Source: Pseudomonadota bacterium (lineage in GTDB: Bacteria > Pseudomonadota > Gammaproteobacteria > Burkholderiales > Burkholderiaceae_C). Taken from it: a stretch of DNA of 7,787 nt. Below are positions 1-6,059 of this stretch, one piece after another. The position numbers and the translations under genes are program-made. The first letter of the stretch is position 1. Each line of letters opens with the position of its first letter. The stretch is from contig JAEWBU010000382.1 in the NCBI GenBank assembly GCA_023390985.1, forward strand, positions 1 to 7,787, read 5' to 3'. The notes under the pieces were generated by a model. That model worked only from the letters and a program-made list of their open reading frames with translations, was not told where the DNA came from and made no database searches.

Positions 1-845
1 ATGCCGCACACCGCCGCGGCGCGCTCGGGCGACCAGCGCAAGGCGCGCTCGCGCAGCGCGTCCCAGCCGAGCGTGTGGCGCTCCAGGTAGTCGTGGTCGA
101 GCCAGTCGTTCAGCACCAGCTCGTGCATCAGCGCCAGCGCCAGCGCCGCGTCGGTGCCCGGGAGGATCTGCAGGTGCTCGTGGCACTTCTCGGCGGTCTC
201 GGTGCGGCGCGGGTCGATGCAGACGAGCTTCGCGCCACGCCGCTTGGCCTCCTGCGCCAGCCGCCAGAAATGCACGCTGCTGGTGATCACGTTGCTGCCC
301 CAGATCAGGATCAGCTTCGCCTCGGTGAAGAACTCCACCTTCATGCCCACCTTGCCGCCCAGCGTGTGCACCAGGCCGGCCGCGCCCGCGCTGGCGCAGA
401 TGGTGCGATCCAGCAGCGAGGCGCCCAGGCGGTTGAAGAAGCGGGCCGCCATGCCCTCGCCCTGCACCAGGCCCATGGTGCCGCAGTAGCTGTAGGGCAG
501 GATGGCCTGCGGGTCGCGCGCGGCGATGCCGGAGAGCCGCCGCGCGATGTCGTCCAGCGCTTCATCCCAACCCACGGTCTCGAACCGGCCGGAGCCCTTG
601 GGGCCCACGCGCCGCAGTGGATGCAACAAGCGTTCGGGATGGTAGGTGCGCTCGGGATAGCGCGAGACCTTGGCGCACAGCACGCCGTCGGTGGGCGCGT
701 GGTCGGGGTTGCCCTGCACCTTCACCGCGACGCCGTCGACGACGGTGGTCACGAGTGCGCAGGTATCCGGGCAGTCGTGCGGGCAGGCGCCGCGCACCTG
801 CCGTGAAGAGCCGACGCTAGGGGGAATGCCGATGCCGGACGTCAA
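1..845 (-). CDS. Molybdopterin oxidoreductase, N-terminal part (cut by left window edge)
   Basis: Seen: an open minus-strand frame with 281 complete codons, running off the left edge. Near the N-terminus is CPHDCPDTC (Cys21, Cys25, Cys29) followed by Cys57 in GVLCAKV, the classic 4Fe-4S ligand set of the DMSO-reductase family. Further on are VGWDEALDDIARRL (about 91-104), DRTICASAGAAGL (about 146-158), LIWGSNV and CIDPRRTETAEK (cofactor binding). Cys150 in TICASAGAAG lines up by eye with the Mo-ligating Cys of NapA-type enzymes (CMASAVAG). Known: such proteins bind bis-MGD molybdenum and transfer electrons or oxygen. The substrate cannot be read here. There is no ATG in the frame between the upstream TAG and the Fe-S motif. 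I chose TTG at 845 because AGGA lies 6 nt upstream; GTG at 797, just before RGACPHDCP, is the alternative. No Tat or Sec signal is seen, so it is probably cytoplasmic. It is divergent from the solute-binding protein gene. Identity of the family is certain; the start is not. Confidence 0.9.
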   Translation of the reverse strand, partial: MTSGIGIPPSVGSSRQVRGACPHDCPDTCALVTTVVDGVAVKVQGNPDHAPTDGVLCAKVSRYPERTYHPERLLHPLRRVGPKGSGRFETVGWDEALDDIARRLSGIAARDPQAILPYSYCGTMGLVQGEGMAARFFNRLGASLLDRTICASAGAAGLVHTLGGKVGMKVEFFTEAKLILIWGSNVITSSVHFWRLAQEAKRRGAKLVCIDPRRTETAEKCHEHLQILPGTDAALALALMHELVLNDWLDHDYLERHTLGWDALRERALRWSPERAAAVCG

Positions 846-851
846 GGTGAA

Positions 852-855
852 TCCT
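852..855 (-). promoter_or_regulatory. Ribosome binding site supporting a TTG start
   Basis: On the minus strand AGGA is followed by TTCACC and then TTG (845-843). The 6-nt spacing is good for a Shine-Dalgarno site and is the main reason for preferring TTG over the downstream GTG at 797, which has no comparable purine tract in front of it. Confidence 0.45.
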
Positions 856-860
856 ATAGT
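855..860 (+). promoter_or_regulatory. Candidate -10 box for the solute-binding protein gene
   Basis: TATAGT, five of six matches to TATAAT, lies 50 bp before the chosen ATG at 911 in the short divergent spacer. No good -35 match lies 16-18 bp upstream. The same bases overlap the ribosome binding site of the divergent oxidoreductase gene, so the two control signals would be interlocked. Confidence 0.3.
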
Positions 861-910
861 TCCTGAAGAGCTGGCGAATGTCGAACCGTCGGCCTATGGA
901 GACCCTCCCC

Positions 911-2041
911 ATGCAAACGTTCCGCTGCCGAGCGCGAATCGCCATCGTAGCCTTCCTCGCCGCCCTCGGCTCCGCCGCACTCGCCCAGGATGGCGTCGGC
1001 AAGAACGGCATCGTCATCGGCCAGTCCGCCGCGCTCACCGGCCCGGGCTCGGCGCTGGCCGCGCCCTTCGTGCAGGGCGCGAAGCTCTACTTCGACAAGC
1101 TCAACGCCGCCGGCGGCGTCAACGGGCGCAAGGTCGAACTGGTGACGCTGGACGATCGCGGCAACCCCGCCGTCACCGCGGAGAACACGAAGAAGCTGCT
1201 GGGCCAGGGCGTGCTCTCGCTGTTCGGCTACTACGGCTCGCCCCAGGTCACCGCCGCCTATCCGCTGATCAAGGACAGCGACGTGCTGATGTTCGGCCCG
1301 ATGGCCGCGGCCGACGAGCTCCGCGGCGCGCTCTATCCCAACGTGTTCTCCATCCGGCCCGGCTACTCGGAAGAAGCCGCCGCCATCACGCGCCACGCCG
1401 AGACGCTGGGCGCGCGCAGGCTGGCCATCCTGCACGGCAGCGACGGCGAGTCGATGGTGGCGCTGGAGGCCGCCGAGCGCACCATGGGCGGCATGGGCGC
1501 CAACCTGGTCGCCAAGCACGTGGTGGGCAGCGGCAGCGTCGCCAGCAGCGTCGACAAGACGCTGGAGAAGAAGCCCGAATCGGTGCTGGTGCTGGGCGAC
1601 GCCGGCGGCGCGGCCAGCGCGGTGCGCGACCTGCGGGCCAAGGGCTTCCGCGGCCCGATCTACGGTTTCTCCAACACGGGCGAAAGCCTGCTGGCCGAGG
1701 AGCTGGGGCGCGACGGCGCCGGCGTCGTGGTGGTGCGCGTGGTCCCCAAGAGCGACAGCGCCAAGGTGGCGGTGGTGCGCGAACTGCAGGCCGACGCGCA
1801 GGCCGCCAAGGCCGGCAAGCCGAACGTCTACATGCTCGAGGGCTACCTCGCCGCGCAGGTGTATGCCGAGGCGCTGCGCCGCTCTTCCAAGGACCCCACG
1901 CGCGCCAGGCTGCGCAAGGCGCTGGAAGGGCTGGACGACGTGAGCGTGGGCGGATTCCGCGTGCATTTCGCCAGCGAAAGGGTCGGCTCCCGGCTGGTGG
2001 AGCTGAGCCTGATCGACTCGCAGGGCCGGGTGCGCGAGTAG
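911..2041 (+). CDS. Branched-chain amino acid-type ABC transporter substrate-binding protein (Peripla_BP_6)
   Basis: Seen: 376 residues. Residues 1-25 form a Sec signal peptide (basic MQTFRCRARR-like start, hydrophobic core, SAALA cleaved before QDG). The mature protein begins with GIVIGQSAALTGPGSAL, then GAKLYFDKLNAAGGVNGRKV and LVTLDDRGNP, the standard opening of LivK/LivJ-like type I periplasmic binding proteins, followed by LFGYYGSPQVTAAYPL and a second lobe (LAILHGSDGE, PIYGFSNTGES). The length fits the family. Known: these proteins capture amino acids, amides or aromatic acids in the periplasm and deliver them to LivHMGF-type importers. The ligand cannot be told from sequence. Start: ATG 911 has GGAGA 8 nt upstream and gives a clean signal peptide; an in-frame ATG at 878 would add 11 residues ahead of it. 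No permease or ATPase gene lies nearby, so it is an orphan binding protein, possibly sharing another transporter or serving as a sensor partner. Confidence 0.9.
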   Translation: MQTFRCRARIAIVAFLAALGSAALAQDGVGKNGIVIGQSAALTGPGSALAAPFVQGAKLYFDKLNAAGGVNGRKVELVTLDDRGNPAVTAENTKKLLGQGVLSLFGYYGSPQVTAAYPLIKDSDVLMFGPMAAADELRGALYPNVFSIRPGYSEEAAAITRHAETLGARRLAILHGSDGESMVALEAAERTMGGMGANLVAKHVVGSGSVASSVDKTLEKKPESVLVLGDAGGAASAVRDLRAKGFRGPIYGFSNTGESLLAEELGRDGAGVVVVRVVPKSDSAKVAVVRELQADAQAAKAGKPNVYMLEGYLAAQVYAEALRRSSKDPTRARLRKALEGLDDVSVGGFRVHFASERVGSRLVELSLIDSQGRVRE

Positions 2042-2063
2042 CGCATCAACGGCGACTGTCGGA

Positions 2064-2098
2064 GCTCTGCGCTTGTTGCTGTAGGAGCCCCGCAGAGC
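2064..2098 (+). terminator. Weak inverted repeat after the solute-binding protein gene, possible terminator
   Basis: GCTCTGCG (2064-2071) and CGCAGAGC (2091-2098) are perfect 8-bp complements separated by 19 nt, starting 23 bp after the stop codon. The long loop and absence of a following T-tract make it a poor intrinsic terminator. It overlaps two alternative pairings: AGGAG/CTCCT (2083-2087 with 2101-2105) and AGCCAC/GTGGCT (2096-2101 with 2115-2120). Confidence 0.3.
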
Positions 2099-2159
2099 CA
2101 CTCCTGGCGCGGCCGTGGCTTGCCATACTCCGCCCATCCCAACCTCTGGAGTTGCAAGC

Positions 2160-2498
2160 ATGAAAGCACCGATCCTCTCCGCCGTCCTGGCGGTCGCCTT
2201 CGCCGCCGCGCTGCCCGCGCAGGCGCAGAACAACCCCACGGGCCCGGACAACAAGTCCACCCAGAAGGCCGGCGAGGCCTATCCGAACGACAAGGCGGCC
2301 GGCACCGACAAGGGCAGCCCCGAAGTCGTGAAGAAGGCCCAGAAGTCCCGCCCGGCCCAGGCCACCAAGGAAGTCGCCAAGGACACCGGCAACGTGGTCA
2401 GCCGCACCGCCAAGCGCGCGGCCGACGCCACCCGCCGCACCGGCGACAACATCGCGGGCAAGCTGCCGGCTGGCAAGGAAGCCGCGCCCAAGCAGTAA
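2160..2498 (+). CDS. Small basic secreted protein, unknown function
   Basis: Seen: 112 residues. Residues 1-22 form a Sec signal peptide (MKAPILSAVLAVAFAAALP, then AQA cleaved before QNN). The mature 90 residues hold 13 Lys and 5 Arg against 10 Asp/Glu, have no Cys or Trp, one Tyr, and much Ala, Gly, Pro and Thr. The middle part (KEVAKDTGNVVSRTAKRAAD) could form an amphipathic helix; the ends look disordered. Start: ATG 2160 has GGAG 8 nt upstream; an ATG at 2115 would put 15 extra residues before the signal and is unlikely. I do not recognise a named family. The composition resembles histone-H1-like or Ala/Lys-rich proteins, but the signal peptide points to the periplasm or envelope. It is probably monocistronic, 118 bp after the binding-protein gene, and converges on argE with a 2-bp gap. 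Codon use is the same G/C-rich style as its neighbours. Confidence 0.75.
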   Translation: MKAPILSAVLAVAFAAALPAQAQNNPTGPDNKSTQKAGEAYPNDKAAGTDKGSPEVVKKAQKSRPAQATKEVAKDTGNVVSRTAKRAADATRRTGDNIAGKLPAGKEAAPKQ

Positions 2499-2500
2499 GT

Positions 2501-3673
2501 TCAGCCGATTTCATGCGCGGCCGCCAGGCCGCGCATGAAATCCTCGCAGCGCGCCAGCTGCTCCAGGCTGACGTACTCGTCCGGCTGGTGCGCCTGCACG
2601 ATGCTGCCGGGTCCGCACACCACCGTGGGGATGCCGGCGCGCTTGAAGAGGCCCGCCTCGGTGCCGAACGCCACCAGGGTGGTGCGCTGCTCGCCCGCCA
2701 GGCGCTGCGCCAGGCGCGTGACCGGGTCCTGCTCCGAGCCCAGGAAGCTGGGGATCTCGCAGATCGTCTCGAAGCTGAAGCCCGTGTCGGGCGCCACCTT
2801 CTTCATCGCCGGCTCCAGCGAACGCGCATGGGCCACCACCTGGGCCTGCATGGCCTGCGCATCGGCCGTGGGCAGGTCGCGGAACTCGTAGCGGAACTCG
2901 GCGTCGCGCGGCACCACGTTATCGGCGATGCCGCCGTGGAACTGGCCCACGCTGGCGGTGGAGAACGGCACGTCGAAGCCGGTGTAGCGCGGCTCCTCGC
3001 GCTCGAAGCCGTCGGCCATGTCGCGCAGCTTGCCGATGACGCGCGCGGCCATCTCGATGGCGTTGACCGACTGCGGCGTGAGCGAGGAATGCGCCTCCTT
3101 GCCGCGCACGCAGCACTTGTAGCGGTAGACGCCCTTGTGCGCGATGGCGGGCACCATGGACGTGGGCTCGCCGACGATGCAGGCCAGTGGCTGGATGTTC
3201 GCGTCGCGCAGGTCGGCGATCAGCTCGCGCACGCCGAAGCAGCCGATCTCTTCCTCGTAGCTGAACGCGAAATGCACCGCGAACGGCGCCCGGCTGTTCA
3301 GAAAGGTCTCGGCATGCGCCACGGCCAGCGCGATGAAGCTCTTCATGTCGGCCGAGCCGCGGCCGAAGAGCTTGCCGTCGCGGACCTGCGCCGACAGCGG
3401 ATCGGAAGACCAGTCCTGGCCGTCCCAGGGCACGGTGTCCGTGTGGCCGGACAGGATGACGCCGGCCGGCTTGCCCTCGCCCAGCGTGGCGAAGAGGTTG
3501 GCCTTGGTCTTCTCGGCATTGAAGGTCAGGCGCGACTTCACGCCCAGGCGGGCCAGCTCGTCGCGGATGAAATGGATGAGCTCGAGGTTGCTGTTGGCGC
3601 TGACGGTGTTCATGCGCACCAGGGCCTGCGCAAGCTCGAGCGCGCGGGCCGAGGGCTGGACGGAAGCGGTCAT
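2501..3673 (-). CDS. argE: Acetylornithine deacetylase (M20 family)
   Basis: Seen: 390 residues, close to the 383 of E. coli ArgE. The M20 metal site is complete: SGHTDTVP (His77, Asp79), GRGSADMK (bridging Asp109), SYEEEIG (catalytic Glu141 and ligand Glu142), VGEPTS (Glu169) and VQAHQPDEYV (His372). The dimerisation domain lies between about 175 and 290 (KGVYRYKCCVRGKEAHSS onward). Known: ArgE removes acetate from N2-acetyl-L-ornithine in the linear arginine pathway, in the cytoplasm, with two Zn or Co ions. Start: ATG 3673 has GAGA about 9 nt upstream and fits the family N-terminus; an ATG at 3700 would add MRGIRENRA without a clear ribosome site. It is divergent from the M20D gene and alone in its transcription unit, away from other arg genes, so use as a general N-acyl amino acid deacylase cannot be excluded. 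Its last 12 codons form the perfect hairpin at 2507-2542. Confidence 0.9.
   Translation of the reverse strand: MTASVQPSARALELAQALVRMNTVSANSNLELIHFIRDELARLGVKSRLTFNAEKTKANLFATLGEGKPAGVILSGHTDTVPWDGQDWSSDPLSAQVRDGKLFGRGSADMKSFIALAVAHAETFLNSRAPFAVHFAFSYEEEIGCFGVRELIADLRDANIQPLACIVGEPTSMVPAIAHKGVYRYKCCVRGKEAHSSLTPQSVNAIEMAARVIGKLRDMADGFEREEPRYTGFDVPFSTASVGQFHGGIADNVVPRDAEFRYEFRDLPTADAQAMQAQVVAHARSLEPAMKKVAPDTGFSFETICEIPSFLGSEQDPVTRLAQRLAGEQRTTLVAFGTEAGLFKRAGIPTVVCGPGSIVQAHQPDEYVSLEQLARCEDFMRGLAAAHEIG
2507..2542. terminator. Perfect 16-bp inverted repeat, candidate bidirectional transcription stop
   Basis: GATTTCATGCGCGGCC (2507-2522), loop GCCA (2523-2526), and GGCCGCGCATGAAATC (2527-2542) form an uninterrupted 16-bp stem with a 4-nt loop. 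It begins 8 nt past the stop of the small secreted-protein gene and lies wholly inside the last codons of argE (residues D-F-M-R-G-L-A-A-A-H-E-I). The stem is GC-rich at its tip and A/T-rich at its base on both strands, but no T-run of canonical length follows on either side. A role as bidirectional terminator or mRNA 3'-end stabiliser is inferred; the palindrome itself is directly seen. Confidence 0.65.
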
Positions 3674-3713
3674 GGCACGATTCTCGCGGATTCCCCTCAT
3701 GCGCCCGGCCGCA

Positions 3714-3728
3714 CCCCGGGGCTAGACT
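3714..3728 (+). promoter_or_regulatory. Divergent argE/M20D control region: palindrome and candidate -10 box
   Basis: In the 85-bp spacer between the two M20 genes, the 8-bp palindrome CCCCGGGG (3714-3721) abuts GCTAGACT. TAGACT (3723-3728), four of six to TATAAT, ends 30 bp before the ATG at 3759, a plausible place for a -10 box. The hexamer 17 bp upstream is a poor -35. No recognisable ArgR box was seen. Confidence 0.3.
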
Positions 3729-3758
3729 CTTCGGCTCGATCCTCCAGTACCAGCGACC

Positions 3759-4955
3759 ATGAACGTCCTCGATTCCATCGTCACGCAGGCGGCGTCCATC
3801 ACCGCCCTGCGGCGCGACCTGCATGCCCATCCCGAACTCTGCTTCGAGGAAGTGCGCACCGCCGACCTGGTGGCCGCCAAGCTCACCGAATGGGGCATCC
3901 CCATCCATCGCGGCATGGGCACCACGGGCGTGGTGGGCATCGTCAAGAACGGCACCAGCGACCGCGCCATCGGCCTGCGCGCCGACATGGACGCGCTGCC
4001 CATGCAGGAGTTCAACACCTTCGCCCACGCCAGCAAGAACCCCGGCCGCATGCACGCCTGCGGCCACGACGGCCACACCGCCATGCTGCTGGCCGCGGCC
4101 CAGCATTTCGCGAAGAACCGCAATTTCGACGGCACCGTCTACCTGATCTTCCAGCCGGCCGAGGAAGGCGGCGGCGGCGCGCGCGAGATGATCAAGGACG
4201 GGCTGTTCGACAAGTTCCCGATGGAAGCCGTGTTCGGCATGCACAACTGGCCGGGCGACCAGGTCGGCCGTTTCGCCGTCTCGGCCGGACCGGTGATGGC
4301 GTCCACCAGCGAATTCAAGGTCACCATCCGCGGCAAGGGCGGCCACGGCGCGCTGCCGCACAACGGCATCGACCCGGTGCCGATCGCCTGCCAGATGGTG
4401 CAGGCGTTCCAGACCATCATCAGCCGCAACAAGAAGCCGATCGACGCGGGCGTCATCTCGGTCACCATGATCCACGCCGGCGAGGCCACCAACGTGATTC
4501 CCGACAGCTGCGAGCTGCAGGGCACGGTGCGCACCTTCACCCTGGAGGTGCTGGACCTGATCGAGAAGCGGATGAAGCAGATCGCCGAGCACACGTGCGC
4601 GGCGCACGAGGCGAAGTGCGAGTTCGAGTTCGTGCGCAACTACCCGCCCACCGTCAACTCGGCGGCCGAGGCCGAGTTCTGCCGCAAGGTCATGGCCTCT
4701 ATCGTCGGCGAGGCCAACGTGCTGCCGCAGGAGCCCACCATGGGCGCCGAGGACTTCGCGTACATGCTGCAGGCCAAGCCGGGCGCGTACTGCTTCATCG
4801 CCAACGGCGACGGCACGCACCGCGAGATGGGCCACGGCGCGGGGCCCTGCATGCTGCACAACCCGAGCTACGACTTCAACGACGACCTGATCCCGCTCGG
4901 CGCCACCTACTGGGTGAAGCTGGCCGAAGCCTGGCTGGGAGTCCCGCGCGCATGA
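3759..4955 (+). CDS. M20D amidohydrolase, hippurate hydrolase-like
   Basis: Seen: 398 residues with the M20D signature throughout: RRDLHAHPELCFEE (18-31), LRADMDALPM (73-82), GRMHACGHDGHTAMLL (96-111), FQPAEEGGGGA (131-141), FGMHNWPG (159-166), GKGGHGALPHNGIDP and TMGAEDFAYM, ending with CMLHNPSYDFND. Expected metal ligands Cys101, His103, Glu136, His162 and His367 and general base Glu135 are all present. Known: this group (HipO, AbgA/B, IAA-amino acid hydrolases) cleaves N-acyl or N-aroyl amino acids in the cytoplasm; annotation as hippurate hydrolase is conventional and the true acyl group is unknown. No signal peptide. The ATG at 3759 is the obvious start though its ribosome site is poor. 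It shares an 85-bp divergent spacer with argE and its stop overlaps the start of the DUF2817 gene by 4 bp, implying coupled translation and a joint role in peptide or acyl-amino-acid breakdown. Confidence 0.92.
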   Translation: MNVLDSIVTQAASITALRRDLHAHPELCFEEVRTADLVAAKLTEWGIPIHRGMGTTGVVGIVKNGTSDRAIGLRADMDALPMQEFNTFAHASKNPGRMHACGHDGHTAMLLAAAQHFAKNRNFDGTVYLIFQPAEEGGGGAREMIKDGLFDKFPMEAVFGMHNWPGDQVGRFAVSAGPVMASTSEFKVTIRGKGGHGALPHNGIDPVPIACQMVQAFQTIISRNKKPIDAGVISVTMIHAGEATNVIPDSCELQGTVRTFTLEVLDLIEKRMKQIAEHTCAAHEAKCEFEFVRNYPPTVNSAAEAEFCRKVMASIVGEANVLPQEPTMGAEDFAYMLQAKPGAYCFIANGDGTHREMGHGAGPCMLHNPSYDFNDDLIPLGATYWVKLAEAWLGVPRA

Positions 4956-6046
4956 GCGTCGAAGCGAGCTTTTCCCACAGCTACCGCGAGGCGCGCGACA
5001 AGTTCATCGAGGCGGCCCGGGCCGCCGGCCTGCTGGTCGAATCCAGGCGGCATCCGGAGACGGGCCGCGAGGGCGAGGAGCTCGCCATGGACGTGGCGCG
5101 CGACGGCGACCCGAACGCGTCGAAGCTGCTGATCCTGTCCAGCGCCTGCCATGGCGTGGAAGGCTTCTGCGGCAGCGGAGTGCAGGTCTCGGCGCTGCGC
5201 GACGCGGCCTGGCGCGAGCACGCCCGCAGCAAGGGCGTGGCGGTGCTCTACGTGCACGCGCTCAATCCGTTCGGCTTCTCGCACCTGCGTCGCACGACGC
5301 AGGAGAACGTGGACCTGAACCGCAATTTCCACGACTTCGCCAAGCCGCTGCCGAAGAACGCGGCCTACCGCGAGCTGCACGACCTGCTGTTCCCCGACAC
5401 CTGGCCGCCTTCGAAGGAGAACGACGACGCGCTGGCCGCTTGGATCGAGAAGAACGGCCGGCCGGCGTACCAGGCCGCCATCAGCAGCGGCCAGCACGAG
5501 TTCCCGCGCGGCATGTACTTCGGCGGCGACGGCCCGACCTGGAGCAACCGCACCCTGCGCGAAGTGCTGCGCGCGCACGGCCGCCGCGCCGGCCGCATCG
5601 CCTGGATCGACTTCCACACCGGCCTGGGCCCCAGCGGCCTGGGCGAGCGCATCTTCGCCGGCCCCGACGACGACGCCCAGGTGGCGCGGGCGCGCCGCTG
5701 GTGGGACGGCGGCGGCCGCACGCCGGTGACCTCGATCTACGACGGCTCGTCCACCTCGGCCAAGCTCACCGGGATGATGTGGTCCAGCATCCTCGACGAG
5801 TGCCCGCAGGCCGAGTACACGGGCATCGCGATGGAGTACGGCACCCAGCCGCTGCTGGAGGTGCTGCACGCGCTGCGGGCCGAGCACTGGCTGGACCAGC
5901 ATCCGGAAGCGCCGGCCGAGCTGCGGGCGCGGATCAAGCAGCAGATGCTGGACGCGTTCTACACGGACACGCCGCAGTGGAAGCAGCGCATCGTGGAGCA
6001 GGCGCGAGAGTCGATGGTCCAGGCCGTGGACGGCCTGGCGGGCTGA
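4952..6046 (+). CDS. DUF2817 family protein, M14-like zinc carboxypeptidase
   Basis: Seen: 364 residues, no signal peptide. Motifs in order match the M14 carboxypeptidase active site: SSACHGVEGFCGSG (His67-x2-Glu70, zinc ligands), ENVDLNRNF (Asn123-Arg124, substrate carboxylate binding), AWIDFHTGLGPSG (His222, third zinc ligand) and AMEYGT (Glu295, general base). Known: DUF2817 belongs to the M14-like zinc peptidases; few members have a tested substrate. Inferred: a cytoplasmic enzyme releasing an amino acid or acyl group from a small amide, perhaps acting before or after the M20D enzyme. Start: ATG 4952 overlaps the previous TGA as ATGA, a typical translational-coupling arrangement. The gene converges on the deaminase gene with 7 bp between stops. 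The same frame is open far upstream, through argE and the M20D gene, but that part is antisense or out-of-frame noise in GC-rich DNA. Family assignment is firm; substrate unknown. Confidence 0.88.
   Translation: MSVEASFSHSYREARDKFIEAARAAGLLVESRRHPETGREGEELAMDVARDGDPNASKLLILSSACHGVEGFCGSGVQVSALRDAAWREHARSKGVAVLYVHALNPFGFSHLRRTTQENVDLNRNFHDFAKPLPKNAAYRELHDLLFPDTWPPSKENDDALAAWIEKNGRPAYQAAISSGQHEFPRGMYFGGDGPTWSNRTLREVLRAHGRRAGRIAWIDFHTGLGPSGLGERIFAGPDDDAQVARARRWWDGGGRTPVTSIYDGSSTSAKLTGMMWSSILDECPQAEYTGIAMEYGTQPLLEVLHALRAEHWLDQHPEAPAELRARIKQQMLDAFYTDTPQWKQRIVEQARESMVQAVDGLAG
6019..6038. terminator. Hairpin 1 at the convergent DUF2817/deaminase junction
   Basis: CCAGGCCG (6019-6026), loop TGGA, CGGCCTGG (6031-6038): a perfect 8-bp stem with a 4-nt loop inside the last codons of the DUF2817 gene. 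It shares 6033-6038 with the next hairpin, so only one can form at a time. No T-tract follows. A role in termination is inferred. Confidence 0.35.
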
Positions 6047-6059
6047 ACGCCCTTCAGGC
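6033..6059. terminator. Hairpin 2 spanning both stop codons at the convergent junction
   Basis: GCCTG (6033-6037) pairs with CAGGC (6055-6059), then a G-T wobble, one mismatch, and GGGC (6040-6043) pairs with GCCC (6049-6052) around the loop TGAAC (6044-6048), which holds the TGA of the DUF2817 gene. The deaminase stop lies in the other arm. It would fold in transcripts from either side and is the best candidate for a shared stop signal, though there is no T-tract. Confidence 0.4.

Noticed and set aside
75..806. Plus-strand open frame at the left edge
   Set aside because: It is antisense to the molybdopterin oxidoreductase, whose Fe-S and cofactor motifs are unmistakable.
854..2260. Minus-strand open frame antisense to the binding-protein gene
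   Set aside because: Composition is Ala/Gly/His/Arg-rich noise; the plus strand encodes a clear signal peptide and Peripla_BP_6 protein over the same bases.
2919..4859. Minus-strand open frame of over 600 codons
   Set aside because: It is a shadow: antisense to the M20D gene and out of frame with argE, with low-complexity Ala/Arg/Gly composition and no family motif.
2120..4951. Very long open frame continuing upstream of the DUF2817 start
   Set aside because: It runs antisense through argE and out of frame through the M20D gene, has Arg/Gly/His-rich translation, and the real protein begins at the ATGA overlap at 4952.
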